A program made the position numbers and the translations under genes. Positions 29,992-38,630 of a stretch of 51,134 bases of DNA are shown piece by piece. This stretch comes from Acetobacter okinawensis JCM 25146 (GTDB lineage Bacteria > Pseudomonadota > Alphaproteobacteria > Acetobacterales > Acetobacteraceae): positions 1-51,134 of the forward strand of contig NZ_BAJU01000017.1 in the NCBI RefSeq assembly GCF_000613865.1, given 5' to 3'. The stretch's first letter is position 1. Every line of letters begins with the position of its first letter. Under the pieces are notes generated by a model. It had not been told where the DNA came from, searched no databases, and saw only the letters and a list, made by a program, of their open reading frames with translations.

Positions 29992-30483
29992 CTAGCGTGT
30001 GGCGTTGGTCTTGCTGTCCTGGAGCACTTTGTTCAGCGTATCCCCATACTGGCGGTAGCTGCCCTCGGGCACGCAGCCCAGTTCTTCCAGTTCTTCCAGA
30101 TCAGCACCATGGTTGATCCACTGGTTGGCTTCGCGCGAGTCCAGCACGGTGGGAATGGTCCGTGCCTCATAAACAATTGGCTGTTCCGTATCTTCCGATG
30201 CCCCAAAGGATAAAAAGCTCTCGTTGGCGGGGGCTTTGCTTGCGCTCAGGCTAACCTGCCCGCAGACAACCTGCTTTTTGTCGTTATTGGTATGCACCAC
30301 CAGATTGCGGAACTTTGGGTGCGCGCCAGAAAAGCGGGTTGTCAGCGCTTTGAGTGTTGCCTTGACAAATGGGCTGGCCTTTTCGGCACTGTTGTCAAGC
30401 ATGGTCTGGGCTGTTGCACTACGGTCCATGGCCACAAGGCACAGACCAGACAACACAACACAAAGCGCGAAAGAACGTTTCAT
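29992..30483 (-). CDS. Secreted protein of unknown function
   Basis: 163-aa protein with a signal peptide (RSFALCVVLSGLCLVAM, cleavage near TAQ). The mature part has VVCGQVSLSASKAP, a pattern seen in small exported proteins of acetic acid bacteria, and is charged and soluble. No catalytic motif recognised. It lies 18 bases downstream of anmK on the same strand and may be cotranscribed. Confidence 0.75.
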   Translation of the reverse strand: MKRSFALCVVLSGLCLVAMDRSATAQTMLDNSAEKASPFVKATLKALTTRFSGAHPKFRNLVVHTNNDKKQVVCGQVSLSASKAPANESFLSFGASEDTEQPIVYEARTIPTVLDSREANQWINHGADLEELEELGCVPEGSYRQYGDTLNKVLQDSKTNATR

Positions 30484-30501
30484 CAAGAAGGTCTTTCCTT
30501 G

Positions 30502-31677
30502 TCAGTCTGAATGAGAAAGGGGCGGGACATCCTTGCGCGGCCAAGGCCAGAGCTGGCGCCCCCAGGGCGTAATGGTCATGCAGGTCAGCCGCCCCCCTGT
30601 TTGAGGGAAGGCTACACCCGTTGTGGTGGGGAGGGAAAGAGGGAGCCCGGCAAGACTGCGTACGGCCAGAAAGCCAAAACACTCGGCCTCCAGCGCGTCC
30701 CCATTCCAGCCAAGCTGCTCGGCGGGGCAAACAGAGCCGGGCAGGGCTTGGGCAAGGGCTGCCATAAGGGCGGGGTTACGCCGCCCACCGCCGCAGACGA
30801 ACCACTTCTGTGGCTGTTCGGGCAATGGAGTGCGGGCAATGGCCTGTACCGTCAGGGCCAGTAATGTTGCGGCACCATTGGCAGCACTCAGTCCCGCACA
30901 CTGCGCCAGAGCGTGATGAAAACTCAGCCGGTCAAGCGATTTGGGAGCGGGCTGGTGGAAGAATGGATGCGCCAGCATACGCTCAAGCACAGCGTGGTCA
31001 GGCGTGCCCTGCGTGGCAAGGTGTCCGTCTGTGTCGCATGGGGTGCCTGTGTGCTGGAATGCCCAGTCGTCCATCAAAGCATTCCCCGGCCCGGTATCAC
31101 ATGCCACAACCTGCCCACTGCTCGTGAGTAGGGTCAGATTGGCAACGCCACCGATGTTGAGCACGGCCACAGGACGTGGGCGCTTGTAAAGCAGGGCTGC
31201 ATGGTAAAGGGGTGCCAAGGGCGCGCCCTCGCCTCCAGCAGCAACATCAGCGGTTCGGAAGTCGTGTATTACGGGCAGGTTGGTCTGGGCGGATAGATAG
31301 GCGGCATCCCCTATCTGCCAGGTTCGCCCCGGTTTGTGCAGAATGGTCTGGCCATGGAAGCCCACAACATCCACCGCCATGCCCGGAGCCAGCTTGTGCA
31401 GGCGCTGCACGGCCTGCACATGGACATGCGTCAGCCCATGCTCCACCGCCTTGAGCACAGGGTTGTCCGGGGTAAGGTCGGGGGCCGTGTCCAGCAGGTT
31501 GCGCAGTTGTGCCCGTAGTTGTGGGGAATACGGGAGTGTCAGCGCTGGACCATGAGCCTTGATGGACGTGCCATCTGTACGGACCAAGGCTGCATCTACG
31601 CCATCAAGCGATGTGCCGCTCATAAGCCCCAGTGCGTTCAGGCAGCCATCGGGTGGAGAGGAGGAGGTGGTGGGCAT
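30502..31677 (-). CDS. anmK: Anhydro-N-acetylmuramic acid kinase
   Basis: 391-aa AnmK, which phosphorylates and opens 1,6-anhydroMurNAc during peptidoglycan recycling. Seen: LGLMSGTSLDGVDAALV near the N-terminus, VGFHGQTILHKPGRTWQIGD, NIGGVANLTLL, DTGPGNALMD and VCGGGRRNPALM, in family order. The frame is open to 31800, but the Met at 31677 avoids overlap with the upstream gene and fits the family. It is part of a same-strand run pdxA-pdxJ-unknown-anmK. Confidence 0.93.
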   Translation of the reverse strand: MPTTSSSPPDGCLNALGLMSGTSLDGVDAALVRTDGTSIKAHGPALTLPYSPQLRAQLRNLLDTAPDLTPDNPVLKAVEHGLTHVHVQAVQRLHKLAPGMAVDVVGFHGQTILHKPGRTWQIGDAAYLSAQTNLPVIHDFRTADVAAGGEGAPLAPLYHAALLYKRPRPVAVLNIGGVANLTLLTSSGQVVACDTGPGNALMDDWAFQHTGTPCDTDGHLATQGTPDHAVLERMLAHPFFHQPAPKSLDRLSFHHALAQCAGLSAANGAATLLALTVQAIARTPLPEQPQKWFVCGGGRRNPALMAALAQALPGSVCPAEQLGWNGDALEAECFGFLAVRSLAGLPLSLPTTTGVAFPQTGGRLTCMTITPWGRQLWPWPRKDVPPLSHSD

Positions 31678-31684
31678 CAGCACA

Positions 31685-32017
31685 TCAGTGGCTGGATGTT
31701 TCCAGTCCCCGCTGGAGTTGCCCGGTGATGACATTCCAGAGCATGATCCGCTCGCCCTTGTCGCCGACAACATGAATGGCCAGAAGGTCATCATGAACAC
31801 GGGTTATGGTGGTCATATACTCGTCCGGGCTCAGAGCCAGTTGGGCAATGCGAGCATCAGTCAGGGGAATACTGCTGGTGAGCGCCGGGTGGTGCGGGCT
31901 GTTCATGCGGTGAATCACCACCCCGACCAGCACAATCACCCCCACGATAATAAGAACGCCCATGCCCACGACCGCAGCCATGAGTGCTCTGGGGGTTTTG
32001 TAGTCGGGCTCTTCCAT
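31685..32017 (-). CDS. Single-pass membrane protein of unknown function
   Basis: 110-aa protein with a short cytoplasmic start (MEEPDYKTPRALM), one membrane span (VVGMGVLIIVGVIVLVGVVI) and a periplasmic domain with LALSPDEYMTTITRVHDDLL and VGDKGERIMLWNVITG. This resembles small alphaproteobacterial proteins found beside pdxJ or anmK, but I know no function. It ends 7 bases before anmK and its start directly follows the pdxJ stop, so it is in the same operon. Confidence 0.8.
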   Translation of the reverse strand: MEEPDYKTPRALMAAVVGMGVLIIVGVIVLVGVVIHRMNSPHHPALTSSIPLTDARIAQLALSPDEYMTTITRVHDDLLAIHVVGDKGERIMLWNVITGQLQRGLETSSH

Positions 32018-32740
32018 TCAGTGTCCTGTCGCGTTGTTGATGCGGGAGCGCATGGTCTGGATGACGGTCGGCAATCCGTCAAAAATGGCCTGACCGATCA
32101 GAAAATGCCCTATGTTCAGTTCCCGTATTTCGGCAATGGCGGCAACAGGTTCCACGTTTTCGTACGTCAGACCATGGCCTGCATGCACTTCCAGACCAAG
32201 GCTTGCGGCTTGCGTGGCAGCACGCTGGAGGCGTTCAAGCTCACCAGCCTTGCCCTGTGCGTAAGCGCCGGTATGCAGTTCCACAACCTGCGCGCCAGTT
32301 GCTGCCGCTGCTGCGATCTGGGCTGGCTCAGGGTCAATAAACAGCGAAACCCGAATCCCCGCAGCTTTGAGCGCATGAACTTTGGGTGCCATGGTGCTGG
32401 ACTGACCGGCAACGTCCAGCCCGCCTTCTGTCGTCAGTTCCTCGCGCCGTTCTGGCACAAGGCAGCAGGCGTGGGGGCGCAGGGTGCGGGCAATGGCGAC
32501 CATTTCGTCCGTTGCGGCCATTTCCATATTCAGGGGGGCGTCAACCTCGGCGCGCAGGCGCTCAAGGTCCGTATCGCGGATGTGGCGGCGGTCCTCACGC
32601 AAGTGGGCTGTTATGCCATCTGCCCCGGACTGCACAGCCAGAAGGGCTGCGGCTACGGGGTCGGGGTGTTGGCCCCCTCGGGCATTACGGACTGTGGCAA
32701 CATGGTCAATGTTGACGCCAAGCCTGATGGCCGGTCTCAT
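32018..32740 (-). CDS. pdxJ: Pyridoxine 5'-phosphate synthase
   Basis: 240-aa PdxJ, which condenses 1-deoxyxylulose 5-phosphate with the amino-ketone made by PdxA. Seen: [53 protein letters not shown] and [12 protein letters not shown] with the catalytic His and Glu positions. The start overlaps the pdxA stop as ATGA (32737-32740). Confidence 0.95.
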   Translation of the reverse strand: MRPAIRLGVNIDHVATVRNARGGQHPDPVAAALLAVQSGADGITAHLREDRRHIRDTDLERLRAEVDAPLNMEMAATDEMVAIARTLRPHACCLVPERREELTTEGGLDVAGQSSTMAPKVHALKAAGIRVSLFIDPEPAQIAAAAATGAQVVELHTGAYAQGKAGELERLQRAATQAASLGLEVHAGHGLTYENVEPVAAIAEIRELNIGHFLIGQAIFDGLPTVIQTMRSRINNATGH

Positions 32741-33708
32741 GCGTTTTTCCTTCTGTTCTCGGCCAGTGTTGCTGCCAGTCTTATGGCGGCTTCCAAGCTG
32801 CGTGGGTCTGCCTTGTTCTGCCCTGCAATGTCAAACGCAGTGCCATGGTCGGGGGATGTGCGGATAATGGGCAGACCGAGTGTGACATTCACGCCCTCGG
32901 CCATATCCAGCGTTTTCAGTGGGATCAGGCCCTGATCGTGGTACATGCACATGGCCACATCGTAGCGCGCCCGTGCATCGGGGGTAAACATGGTGTCTGG
33001 CGGCAAAGGTCCGCTGACGTCCAGCCCCTGTGCACGCAGGGTGTTTATGGCGGGGAGAATGATCTCCTGCTCCTCACGTCCCATCAGCCCGTGTTCACCT
33101 GCGTGGGGGTTCAGTCCAGCAAAGGCCAGCCGGGGGTGTGGCAGGCCAAAATCTCGCCGCAGACCCGCCGCTACGGTGTGGGCCGTGCGGATAATCAGCT
33201 CTGTGGAGAGTTGGGCAATGGCAGCACGCAGGGCAACATGTACGGTAATGGGCACGACCTTGAGGGACGGGCCAGCCAGCAGCATGACCTCATCACCCGG
33301 TGTCTGGCACAATTCGGCCAGATAGCTGGTGTGGCCGGGGTGTCTGAAGCCTGCGCTTTGCACCACATCCTTGCTGATCGGGTTGGTGATGACGGCGGAG
33401 GATTCGCCGCTCAGGGTCAGCTCAACAGCCAGTCGGATGCTTTCTATCACGCTGGCGGCGTTCCGTCGGTCCGGCTCCCCCGGTGCGGGTGGGGTGCTCA
33501 GGTGCAGGGGTAGAACAGGCAGAGCATGGCTAAAAATATCAGCACCTTCGGACAGGTAGCGGATGGTCTGTACCGGCACACGCCGCTCCAGCAGGGTGGG
33601 GTCGCCAATGAATACAAAAGCAGGCCCGCTCTGGCGGAGTTTCTGCCAGACCGAGGCCGTAATTTCTGGCGCAATACTGGCCGGATCACCCTGTGTCAGT
33701 ACCAGCAT
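32737..33708 (-). CDS. pdxA: 4-hydroxythreonine-4-phosphate dehydrogenase
   Basis: 323-aa Pdx[13 protein letters not shown] near the start, [20 protein letters not shown] (metal His), [18 protein letters not shown] and [17 protein letters not shown] (other metal His residues) are all present. It feeds pdxJ, encoded directly downstream with a 4-base overlap, so vitamin B6 ring synthesis is coupled here. The first residues (MLVLTQGDP) are a few shorter than in most homologues. Confidence 0.94.
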   Translation of the reverse strand: MLVLTQGDPASIAPEITASVWQKLRQSGPAFVFIGDPTLLERRVPVQTIRYLSEGADIFSHALPVLPLHLSTPPAPGEPDRRNAASVIESIRLAVELTLSGESSAVITNPISKDVVQSAGFRHPGHTSYLAELCQTPGDEVMLLAGPSLKVVPITVHVALRAAIAQLSTELIIRTAHTVAAGLRRDFGLPHPRLAFAGLNPHAGEHGLMGREEQEIILPAINTLRAQGLDVSGPLPPDTMFTPDARARYDVAMCMYHDQGLIPLKTLDMAEGVNVTLGLPIIRTSPDHGTAFDIAGQNKADPRSLEAAIRLAATLAENRRKNA

Positions 33709-33866
33709 GTCTGTTCTTCTCCATCTGCGGGATAATGTATCTGTGCCAGCAAAACGCAGAACAGTGCATGCGTAAAGGGGGGTAGGTGCGTGTTAAGGCA
33801 GGTCAATGCCTAATGTGTTTAGGTCACACGCAACCAGAAGAGCGTGGTAGGGTCGCGTCAAGAGGC

Positions 33867-33889
33867 AATGCGGCGGGTTTGTCCGCATT
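33867..33889. terminator. Small hairpin upstream of the LapA-like gene
   Basis: A 7-bp inverted repeat (AATGCGG at 33867-33873, CCGCATT at 33883-33889) followed by a T-rich stretch. It lies between the divergent pdxA and LapA-like genes, so it may be a short transcript end or an operator; support is weak. Confidence 0.3.
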
Positions 33890-33925
33890 CTTGTTCTTTA
33901 CGTAGGATAGGGCTACCACATTACC

Positions 33926-34291
33926 ATGATCAGGCTCATAATCGTTGTTCCATTCCTGCTTGCACTTGTTGTGTTCAGTGCCAGTAATCAGGACCCGCTG
34001 GATATGTGGATGCTCACATATAGCTGGAAGTGCTCGCTGGGAGTGCTGGCCCTGAGCGTGGGGGCTTTGTCTTTTCTGCTCGGGGCTTTCTGTCTCTGGG
34101 TCGTTGAGTTCCGGCAGGGGCGCAGGGCGCGCAGGGCCGAACAGCAGGTCCGGGACCTGGAGGCGCAACTGGCGCAGATGCGGGCTATTCTCGCCAATCG
34201 TGCGCCGCCCGTTGTGCCTGCCGCCGATGTGCCACCCGTCGTGACATCACAACCCCATCTTGCAGGGAGCGAAGAACACTCAAATGTCTAA
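33926..34291 (+). CDS. LapA-like small membrane protein (DUF1049)
   Basis: 121-aa protein with two membrane spans (LIIVVPFLLALVVFSASNQD and LGVLALSVGALSFLLGAFCL), then a charged coiled-coil-like segment (RRAEQQVRDLEAQLAQM) and a Pro-rich tail. This is the layout of LapA-domain proteins, which in E. coli help assemble lipopolysaccharide together with LapB. Its end overlaps the pyrF start by 8 bases, a linkage also seen in other alphaproteobacteria. Confidence 0.82.
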   Translation: MIRLIIVVPFLLALVVFSASNQDPLDMWMLTYSWKCSLGVLALSVGALSFLLGAFCLWVVEFRQGRRARRAEQQVRDLEAQLAQMRAILANRAPPVVPAADVPPVVTSQPHLAGSEEHSNV

Positions 34292-34995
34292 TACAACCCG
34301 GCGCACCGGCCTTATTGTCTCGTTGGATACGCAGGACCCCGCTCAGGCGCGCGCGTGGGTCAGGATGTTGCTCCTGTGTCCGGGATTATCAAGCTGGGGC
34401 TTGAATTTACTTATGCTGCCGGGTTTCAGGCCGTGGCGGATGTTGCCGGTGATAGCCCGCTGTTTCTGGACCTGAAACTGCATGATATCCCCAACACGGT
34501 CGGGGCAGCGGTGCGTGCGTTGTCACACCTGCGCCCACGGATGCTGACCCTCCATGCCTCTGGTGGCCGCGCATGATGGAAGCGGCCCGCATTGCGTGTG
34601 ACGAGGCTTTTCCACAAGGTCAGCGTCCTCTCCTGCTCGGTGTTACGGTTCTGACCAGTCTGGATGATCAGGGGCTGGCGGAAACAGGCGTGCCAGATGG
34701 CGCGCGTGCGCAGGTGCGCCGTCTGGCGCGGCTTGCAGTTGAGTCCGGCATGGACGGGTTGGTCTGCTCCGCGCATGAACTGGATGTGCTGCGCGATGAT
34801 CTGGGGAGCAAGCCGGTTATTGTCACGCCGGGTATTCGCCCGGCTGGCGCTGCCAAAGGGGATCAGAATCGTGTCATGACCCCGGCTCAGGCGCGTGACG
34901 CGGGCGCGGACTGGGTGGTGGTTGGCCGGCCCATAACACAGGCTGCCGACCCGGCAGCAGCTGCTGCTGCCATAGTGGCGGAACTGGAAGGCTGA
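34284..34995 (+). pseudogene. pyrF: Orotidine 5'-phosphate decarboxylase, two apparent frameshifts
   Basis: PyrF of about 236 residues in three frames. The start (34284) gives RTGLIVSLDTQDPAQARAWV; after about 34358-34362 the second frame gives VAPVSGIIKLGLEFTYAAGF and the catalytic [19 protein letters not shown]; after about 34571-34573 the third gives [36 protein letters not shown] and [10 protein letters not shown]. Each junction fits one missing base. PyrF is required for de novo pyrimidine synthesis, so two real frameshifts in an otherwise perfect gene are hard to believe; read error is likely. The gene overlaps the LapA-like gene and precedes trpF by 6 bases. Confidence 0.87.
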
Positions 34996-35001
34996 GGCAC
35001 C

Positions 35002-35646
35002 ATGTCCGGGCATTGTCACACAGGTGTTAAAATCTGCGGTCTGACAGAAGAGGCGGGTTTTGATGCCTGTGTGGAAAATGGAGCGGATTGGATAGGCTTT
35101 GTTTTTTTCGAGCGCTCCCCCCGGTTTGTAACACCACAAAACGCGGCACGCCTTGCGCAGAGAGAGCGCGGGCAGGCTAGAACCGTGGGGCTGTTTGTTC
35201 ATCCGACGGATGAGGATATTGCACGGGTGCTGGAGCACACACCGCTTGATGTGATGCAGATTTATGCATCGGATGAGCGCGCCAGGCAGGTGGCGGATGT
35301 GTTTGGCCTGCCGGTCTGGCTTTCTTTCCCGGTTGCGGAGAAGGAGGACCTGCCTCAATCCTGTCCTGTTCAACGGATGCTTATAGAGCCCAGACCACCT
35401 AAAAATGCGACCCGTCCGGGGGGGAATGCCCAAAAGCTGGACTGGTCTATGCTGGAGGGGTGGAAGCCTGCCTTCCCTTGGATGCTCGCCGGAGGGCTGA
35501 ACGTAGATAACGTGGCCGAGGCAGTCCGGCGCACAGGGGTGCCTGCGGTCGATGTTTCATCTGGTGTGGAAAGTGCACCGGGTATTAAAGACCCCGCCTT
35601 AATTGCCAGTTTTGTGCGTAATGCGCGTACGGCAGGCCGGGCTTAG
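35002..35646 (+). CDS. trpF: Phosphoribosylanthranilate isomerase
   Basis: 214-aa TrpF of tryptophan synthesis. VKICGLTEEAGFDAC carries the catalytic Cys, ADWIGFVFFERSPRFV and VGLFVHPTDEDI follow, and AGGLNVDNVAEAV plus VDVSSGVESAPGIKD close the phosphate site. The frame is intact. It follows pyrF closely and ends 73 bases before tRNA-Ser; it is the last chromosomal protein gene before the inserted element. Confidence 0.94.
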   Translation: MSGHCHTGVKICGLTEEAGFDACVENGADWIGFVFFERSPRFVTPQNAARLAQRERGQARTVGLFVHPTDEDIARVLEHTPLDVMQIYASDERARQVADVFGLPVWLSFPVAEKEDLPQSCPVQRMLIEPRPPKNATRPGGNAQKLDWSMLEGWKPAFPWMLAGGLNVDNVAEAVRRTGVPAVDVSSGVESAPGIKDPALIASFVRNARTAGRA

Positions 35647-35679
35647 GAGAAAAAAAACAGACAAGTGTTTCTTTCCCTC

Positions 35680-35707
35680 TTGCCTGTTCTGATAATCTTG
35701 CTATTAC
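35680..35707 (+). promoter_or_regulatory. Probable promoter of tRNA-Ser
   Basis: TTGCCT at 35680-35685 and TATTAC at 35702-35707 with a 16-base spacer, ending 12 bases before the first tRNA base. Confidence 0.45.
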
Positions 35708-35719
35708 CGTCCTCGCGCT

Positions 35720-35810
35720 GGAGAGATGGCCGAGCGGCTTAAGGCGCACGCTTGGAAAGCGTGTGTACGTTAATAGCGTACCGAGGGTTCGAATCCCTCT
35801 CTCTCCGCCA
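35720..35810 (+). tRNA. tRNA-Ser (anticodon GGA)
   Basis: 91 bases with encoded CCA. The acceptor pairs GGAGAGA with TCTCTCC, the anticodon stem-loop is CACGC-TTGGAAA-GCGTG giving anticodon GGA, a long variable arm follows (GTACG...CGTAC), and the T arm reads GGGTTCGAATCCC. Its 3' end is the insertion point of the mobile element that follows; the insertion leaves the tRNA whole. Confidence 0.96.
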
Positions 35811-35811
35811 A
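35797..35811 (+). repeat. Left attachment core (attL) in the tRNA-Ser 3' end
   Basis: CTCTCTCTCCGCCAA at 35797-35811 is repeated exactly at 48618-48632. It covers the acceptor arm 3' strand, discriminator, CCA and one further base, the usual target of P4-type integrases. Confidence 0.82.
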
Positions 35812-35946
35812 TCACCCTTACAATACAGTTTTAAGCTGTATCACAAATGGCGGATTTCTGGGGATATCCTCTCATTTCGTGTTGCATCCCGAGTCATCAA
35901 ATTGCACTGTATCCCACATCACGCGTGGTATGGAGTGTGGGAATAG

Positions 35947-37086
35947 ATGGGCCGATTATCAGCGACCTCTGTAAAAGCCACCAAAGAGCCTGGACGCTAC
36001 GGAGATGGCGATGGGCTCTATCTCGTCGTGACGCAGTCAGGCAGCAAATCCTGGGTTTGCAGGGTTCAGAAAAACGGCAAGCGACGGGATATCGGCTTAG
36101 GCAGCGTCAAGAAGGTGCCTTTGGCTCTTGCTCGGGAGCGCGCCGTCAAAACACGCATGCAGGTCGAGGTCGGAATTGACCCCGTCTCAGAGCGCCGCAA
36201 AGAGGCAGGCATCCCCACATTCCGCGAGGCCGTTTCTCTGGTCTTTGCTGAGAACAAAGCGAGCTGGAAAAATCAGAAGCACCGCGCTCAGTGGTTGTCC
36301 ACGCTGGAGCGCTACGCCTTCCCTATCATCGGTGACCTCTCCATCTCGGAGCTCGACGGCCATCATGCGCGCGATGTTGTCGCCCCCATCTGGTTAGAGA
36401 AGCCCGAAACAGCGCGCCGGGTCCGCCAACGCATTGGCAGCGTCGTGGATTGGGCTATTGGCAAAGGCTACCGAACTCTCCCATTGCCGCTTGCAGCAAT
36501 GGATAAATCTCTTCCCAGAATTAGAGCCAAGCCCGTTCATCATGCGGCACTTCCCTATGCGGAGGTTCCGCAATTTCTGTCTTACCTTCAAGACGGTGAT
36601 TCGATCGGTCGCTTAGCGCTGTCGATCTTGATCCTCACGGCGACACGCTCGGGCGAGGTCCGGGGCGCAACGTGGGATGAAATTGACTTCGAGAATGCCC
36701 TCTGGACGATCCCGGCTGAGCGTATGAAGGCCGGCCGGGAGCATGTCATTCCTCTCTCTCCACCAGCACTCGCGCTATTGCGGAAAGCTGCGGCCTATAG
36801 AGAGGCGCGGAGCCCTCTGGTCTTTCCAGGACAGCGAGGAGCGAAGCCGCTGTCGGACATGACGCTGACTAAAATCTGTCGAGACGCCAAAATCGAAGCC
36901 GTCCCACATGGTTTCCGATCGTCTTTCCGCGACTGGGTGGCAGAAGAAACCACCTTTGATGGTGATATCGCTGAAATGGCCCTGGCCCATGCGATCGGAA
37001 ATAAAGTTGAGGCCGCTTATCGCCGAGGAAACTTACTCGATAAACGGCGAGTGATGATGAATGCTTGGGGGCAGTACTGTGTCTAA
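35947..37086 (+). CDS. int: P4-type tyrosine integrase
   Basis: 379-aa site-specific recombinase. The N-terminal arm-binding DUF4102-like domain (about 1-85) has YGDGDGLYLVVTQSGSKSW and GLGSVKKVPLALAR. A SAM-like core-binding domain follows (about 90-180). The catalytic residues are Arg234 in TATRSGEVRG, His321 and Arg324 in HGFRSSFRDW, His348 in LAHAIGN and Tyr358 in EAAYRRGN. It lies 136 bases after tRNA-Ser in the same direction, so it starts just inside the attL end of the element. The stop overlaps the start of the next gene. Confidence 0.95.
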   Translation: MGRLSATSVKATKEPGRYGDGDGLYLVVTQSGSKSWVCRVQKNGKRRDIGLGSVKKVPLALARERAVKTRMQVEVGIDPVSERRKEAGIPTFREAVSLVFAENKASWKNQKHRAQWLSTLERYAFPIIGDLSISELDGHHARDVVAPIWLEKPETARRVRQRIGSVVDWAIGKGYRTLPLPLAAMDKSLPRIRAKPVHHAALPYAEVPQFLSYLQDGDSIGRLALSILILTATRSGEVRGATWDEIDFENALWTIPAERMKAGREHVIPLSPPALALLRKAAAYREARSPLVFPGQRGAKPLSDMTLTKICRDAKIEAVPHGFRSSFRDWVAEETTFDGDIAEMALAHAIGNKVEAAYRRGNLLDKRRVMMNAWGQYCV

Positions 37087-38203
37087 TACGCTCACAAATA
37101 TACACGAATTGGAAGCGGTAACACTCAATCAATACATTGTCGATAAAAGTCAAAAAAACAACAACGATATTGAGAACGACATAAAACATATTTTCCGCAG
37201 GGCTAGGAGGTTAAATAATTTATCGTCTATATTTTTTGTTATATGCATAATTATTTTTGTCATTTCTATGTTTGGTGTTTTTTTAACAATAAACACTCAG
37301 AATCAAATTTACCATGTAGTTAGTATTTTATTATTCCCTGCGAGTATTTTAGCCGCGATCGGAATAGTACCATTCATCCATTTCAATCAAAACCGGGGCA
37401 CAAACGAGAATAAATTCACGCCAGCTGATCCCCTAGAAAATTACCTCTCTGAGATTTTTGACGATTTACTCAATGGTCGTCTGGAAAGTTTCTATCGCGC
37501 GCTACCAGGAGCAGTTGCACTCGATACCAAAATCTCAAAAAACAATATCTGTCTCGATAAAAGGATTTCGCCTGATTTTTATCGTAATCGATATTCTCCC
37601 CTGCTTGCTTCGCAGCGCAAGAAACTTTGGTCATATGTTTCGGTCTCTCGTTTTGGTGCGGGGTTTGACAGACCAGTATACGTTTTAAGGCACCCTGAAC
37701 TCAGTCAACCCGAAATAATCAGGAATGATGAAGGTGGTGACTCAGAGACCTCACGACAGTTGCCTACTAAAGACCACGTAGCAGAACTCCCCCACGATAG
37801 CAGTGATCCAAGCCACAACGACGGCCAGCCCCTCATTTCTCGTGAGGAGCCTAATCACAATAAAAATCTCGACTATGATTGGCTCTGCCAAGGCGATGAA
37901 TCATTGTTCGAAACGTGTCTAGATGCGTTCCTTCTGGACGAGATACCGCCTTATAAGTCGACAATTTACAAAACGGCGCTCACAGTTGCGAGGCGCGAGT
38001 TAAAGCGCGGAAGCGCCAGAGGCGCACTCGAAAAAATAAAGGAACATATCGAGGATGAGATCAGAGACAAGCTTCAAATGAAGACCCGTAAAATTCGCGG
38101 TTTTGGTCGCACAACTCTGACGAATTTGCTTCTCGGAAAAAGAGGCACCAAAGATATCCGACCCTATTTTTCCACGCTGTCCCACAAAAGATCAGATTCT
38201 TAA
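37079..38203 (+). CDS. Two-TM membrane protein of unknown function
   Basis: 374 residues from the GTG at 37079 (GGGGG 7 bases upstream); an ATG at 37061 gives six more. It overlaps the integrase end, so the two are probably cotranscribed. After a charged helical start (IENDIKHIFRRARRLNNLSS) two membrane spans follow at about residues 50-75 (FFVICIIIFVISMFGVFLT) and 80-103, then a long soluble part with a Ser/Asp-rich linker and a basic C-terminal helical region (ARRELKRGSARGALEKIKEH). The region is AT-rich. No family recognised; helix plus TM hairpin plus soluble domain resembles membrane-anchored effector or sensor parts of some phage defence proteins, but this is conjecture. Confidence 0.75.
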   Translation: MSNTLTNIHELEAVTLNQYIVDKSQKNNNDIENDIKHIFRRARRLNNLSSIFFVICIIIFVISMFGVFLTINTQNQIYHVVSILLFPASILAAIGIVPFIHFNQNRGTNENKFTPADPLENYLSEIFDDLLNGRLESFYRALPGAVALDTKISKNNICLDKRISPDFYRNRYSPLLASQRKKLWSYVSVSRFGAGFDRPVYVLRHPELSQPEIIRNDEGGDSETSRQLPTKDHVAELPHDSSDPSHNDGQPLISREEPNHNKNLDYDWLCQGDESLFETCLDAFLLDEIPPYKSTIYKTALTVARRELKRGSARGALEKIKEHIEDEIRDKLQMKTRKIRGFGRTTLTNLLLGKRGTKDIRPYFSTLSHKRSDS

Positions 38204-38296
38204 GAAGCTCAATTTTTTCAAAAACAATCATCTTTCATCATAATTCGTCATCGATATTATCGTTTAGTTTCAAAGCGTCCAACGTGGTGGTGCAAC

Positions 38297-38524
38297 TTGA
38301 AATGGGATTGCACACACATGGACAGTTTGACGCCAAACACTCTTCTCCTGACGATCGACGATGTGCTCCGCATGACAGGCTATCGCAGCCGATCGAGCAT
38401 TTATCGCCTGATGAAGCGCTCCCAGATCCCGCTACCGATCATGGTCGGCGGAGGCCGCGTCCGATGGCGCTCTGGCGACATTGAGCACTGGCTCAATAGC
38501 CTCCCGACCCAATCCTACCGTTAA
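38297..38524 (+). CDS. AlpA-like helix-turn-helix regulator
   Basis: 75 residues from the first ATG; the Met at 38318 (68 residues) is equally possible. The core TIDDVLRMTGYRSRSSIYRL, then IPLPIMVGGGRVRWRSGDIE, is the MerR-like/AlpA winged helix found in P4-type elements, where it controls integrase and acts in excision. It lies between the integrase unit and the mobilization operon, suitable for a switch of both. Confidence 0.82.
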   Translation: MKWDCTHMDSLTPNTLLLTIDDVLRMTGYRSRSSIYRLMKRSQIPLPIMVGGGRVRWRSGDIEHWLNSLPTQSYR

Positions 38525-38630
38525 CGGTCTGAGGCAGCGCTTGCGTCGTTAAGCGCCGCGCCGCCTCAGACCTCCCGAACATTCTCACCCTTCCACGAAT
38601 TTGCGTCCTCGAACGTGAAAAGGATCTCGC

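Noticed and set aside
31559..32935. Long plus-strand open frame of 458 codons
   Set aside because: Antisense to pdxJ and its neighbours; composition is that of a mirror frame in GC-rich DNA.
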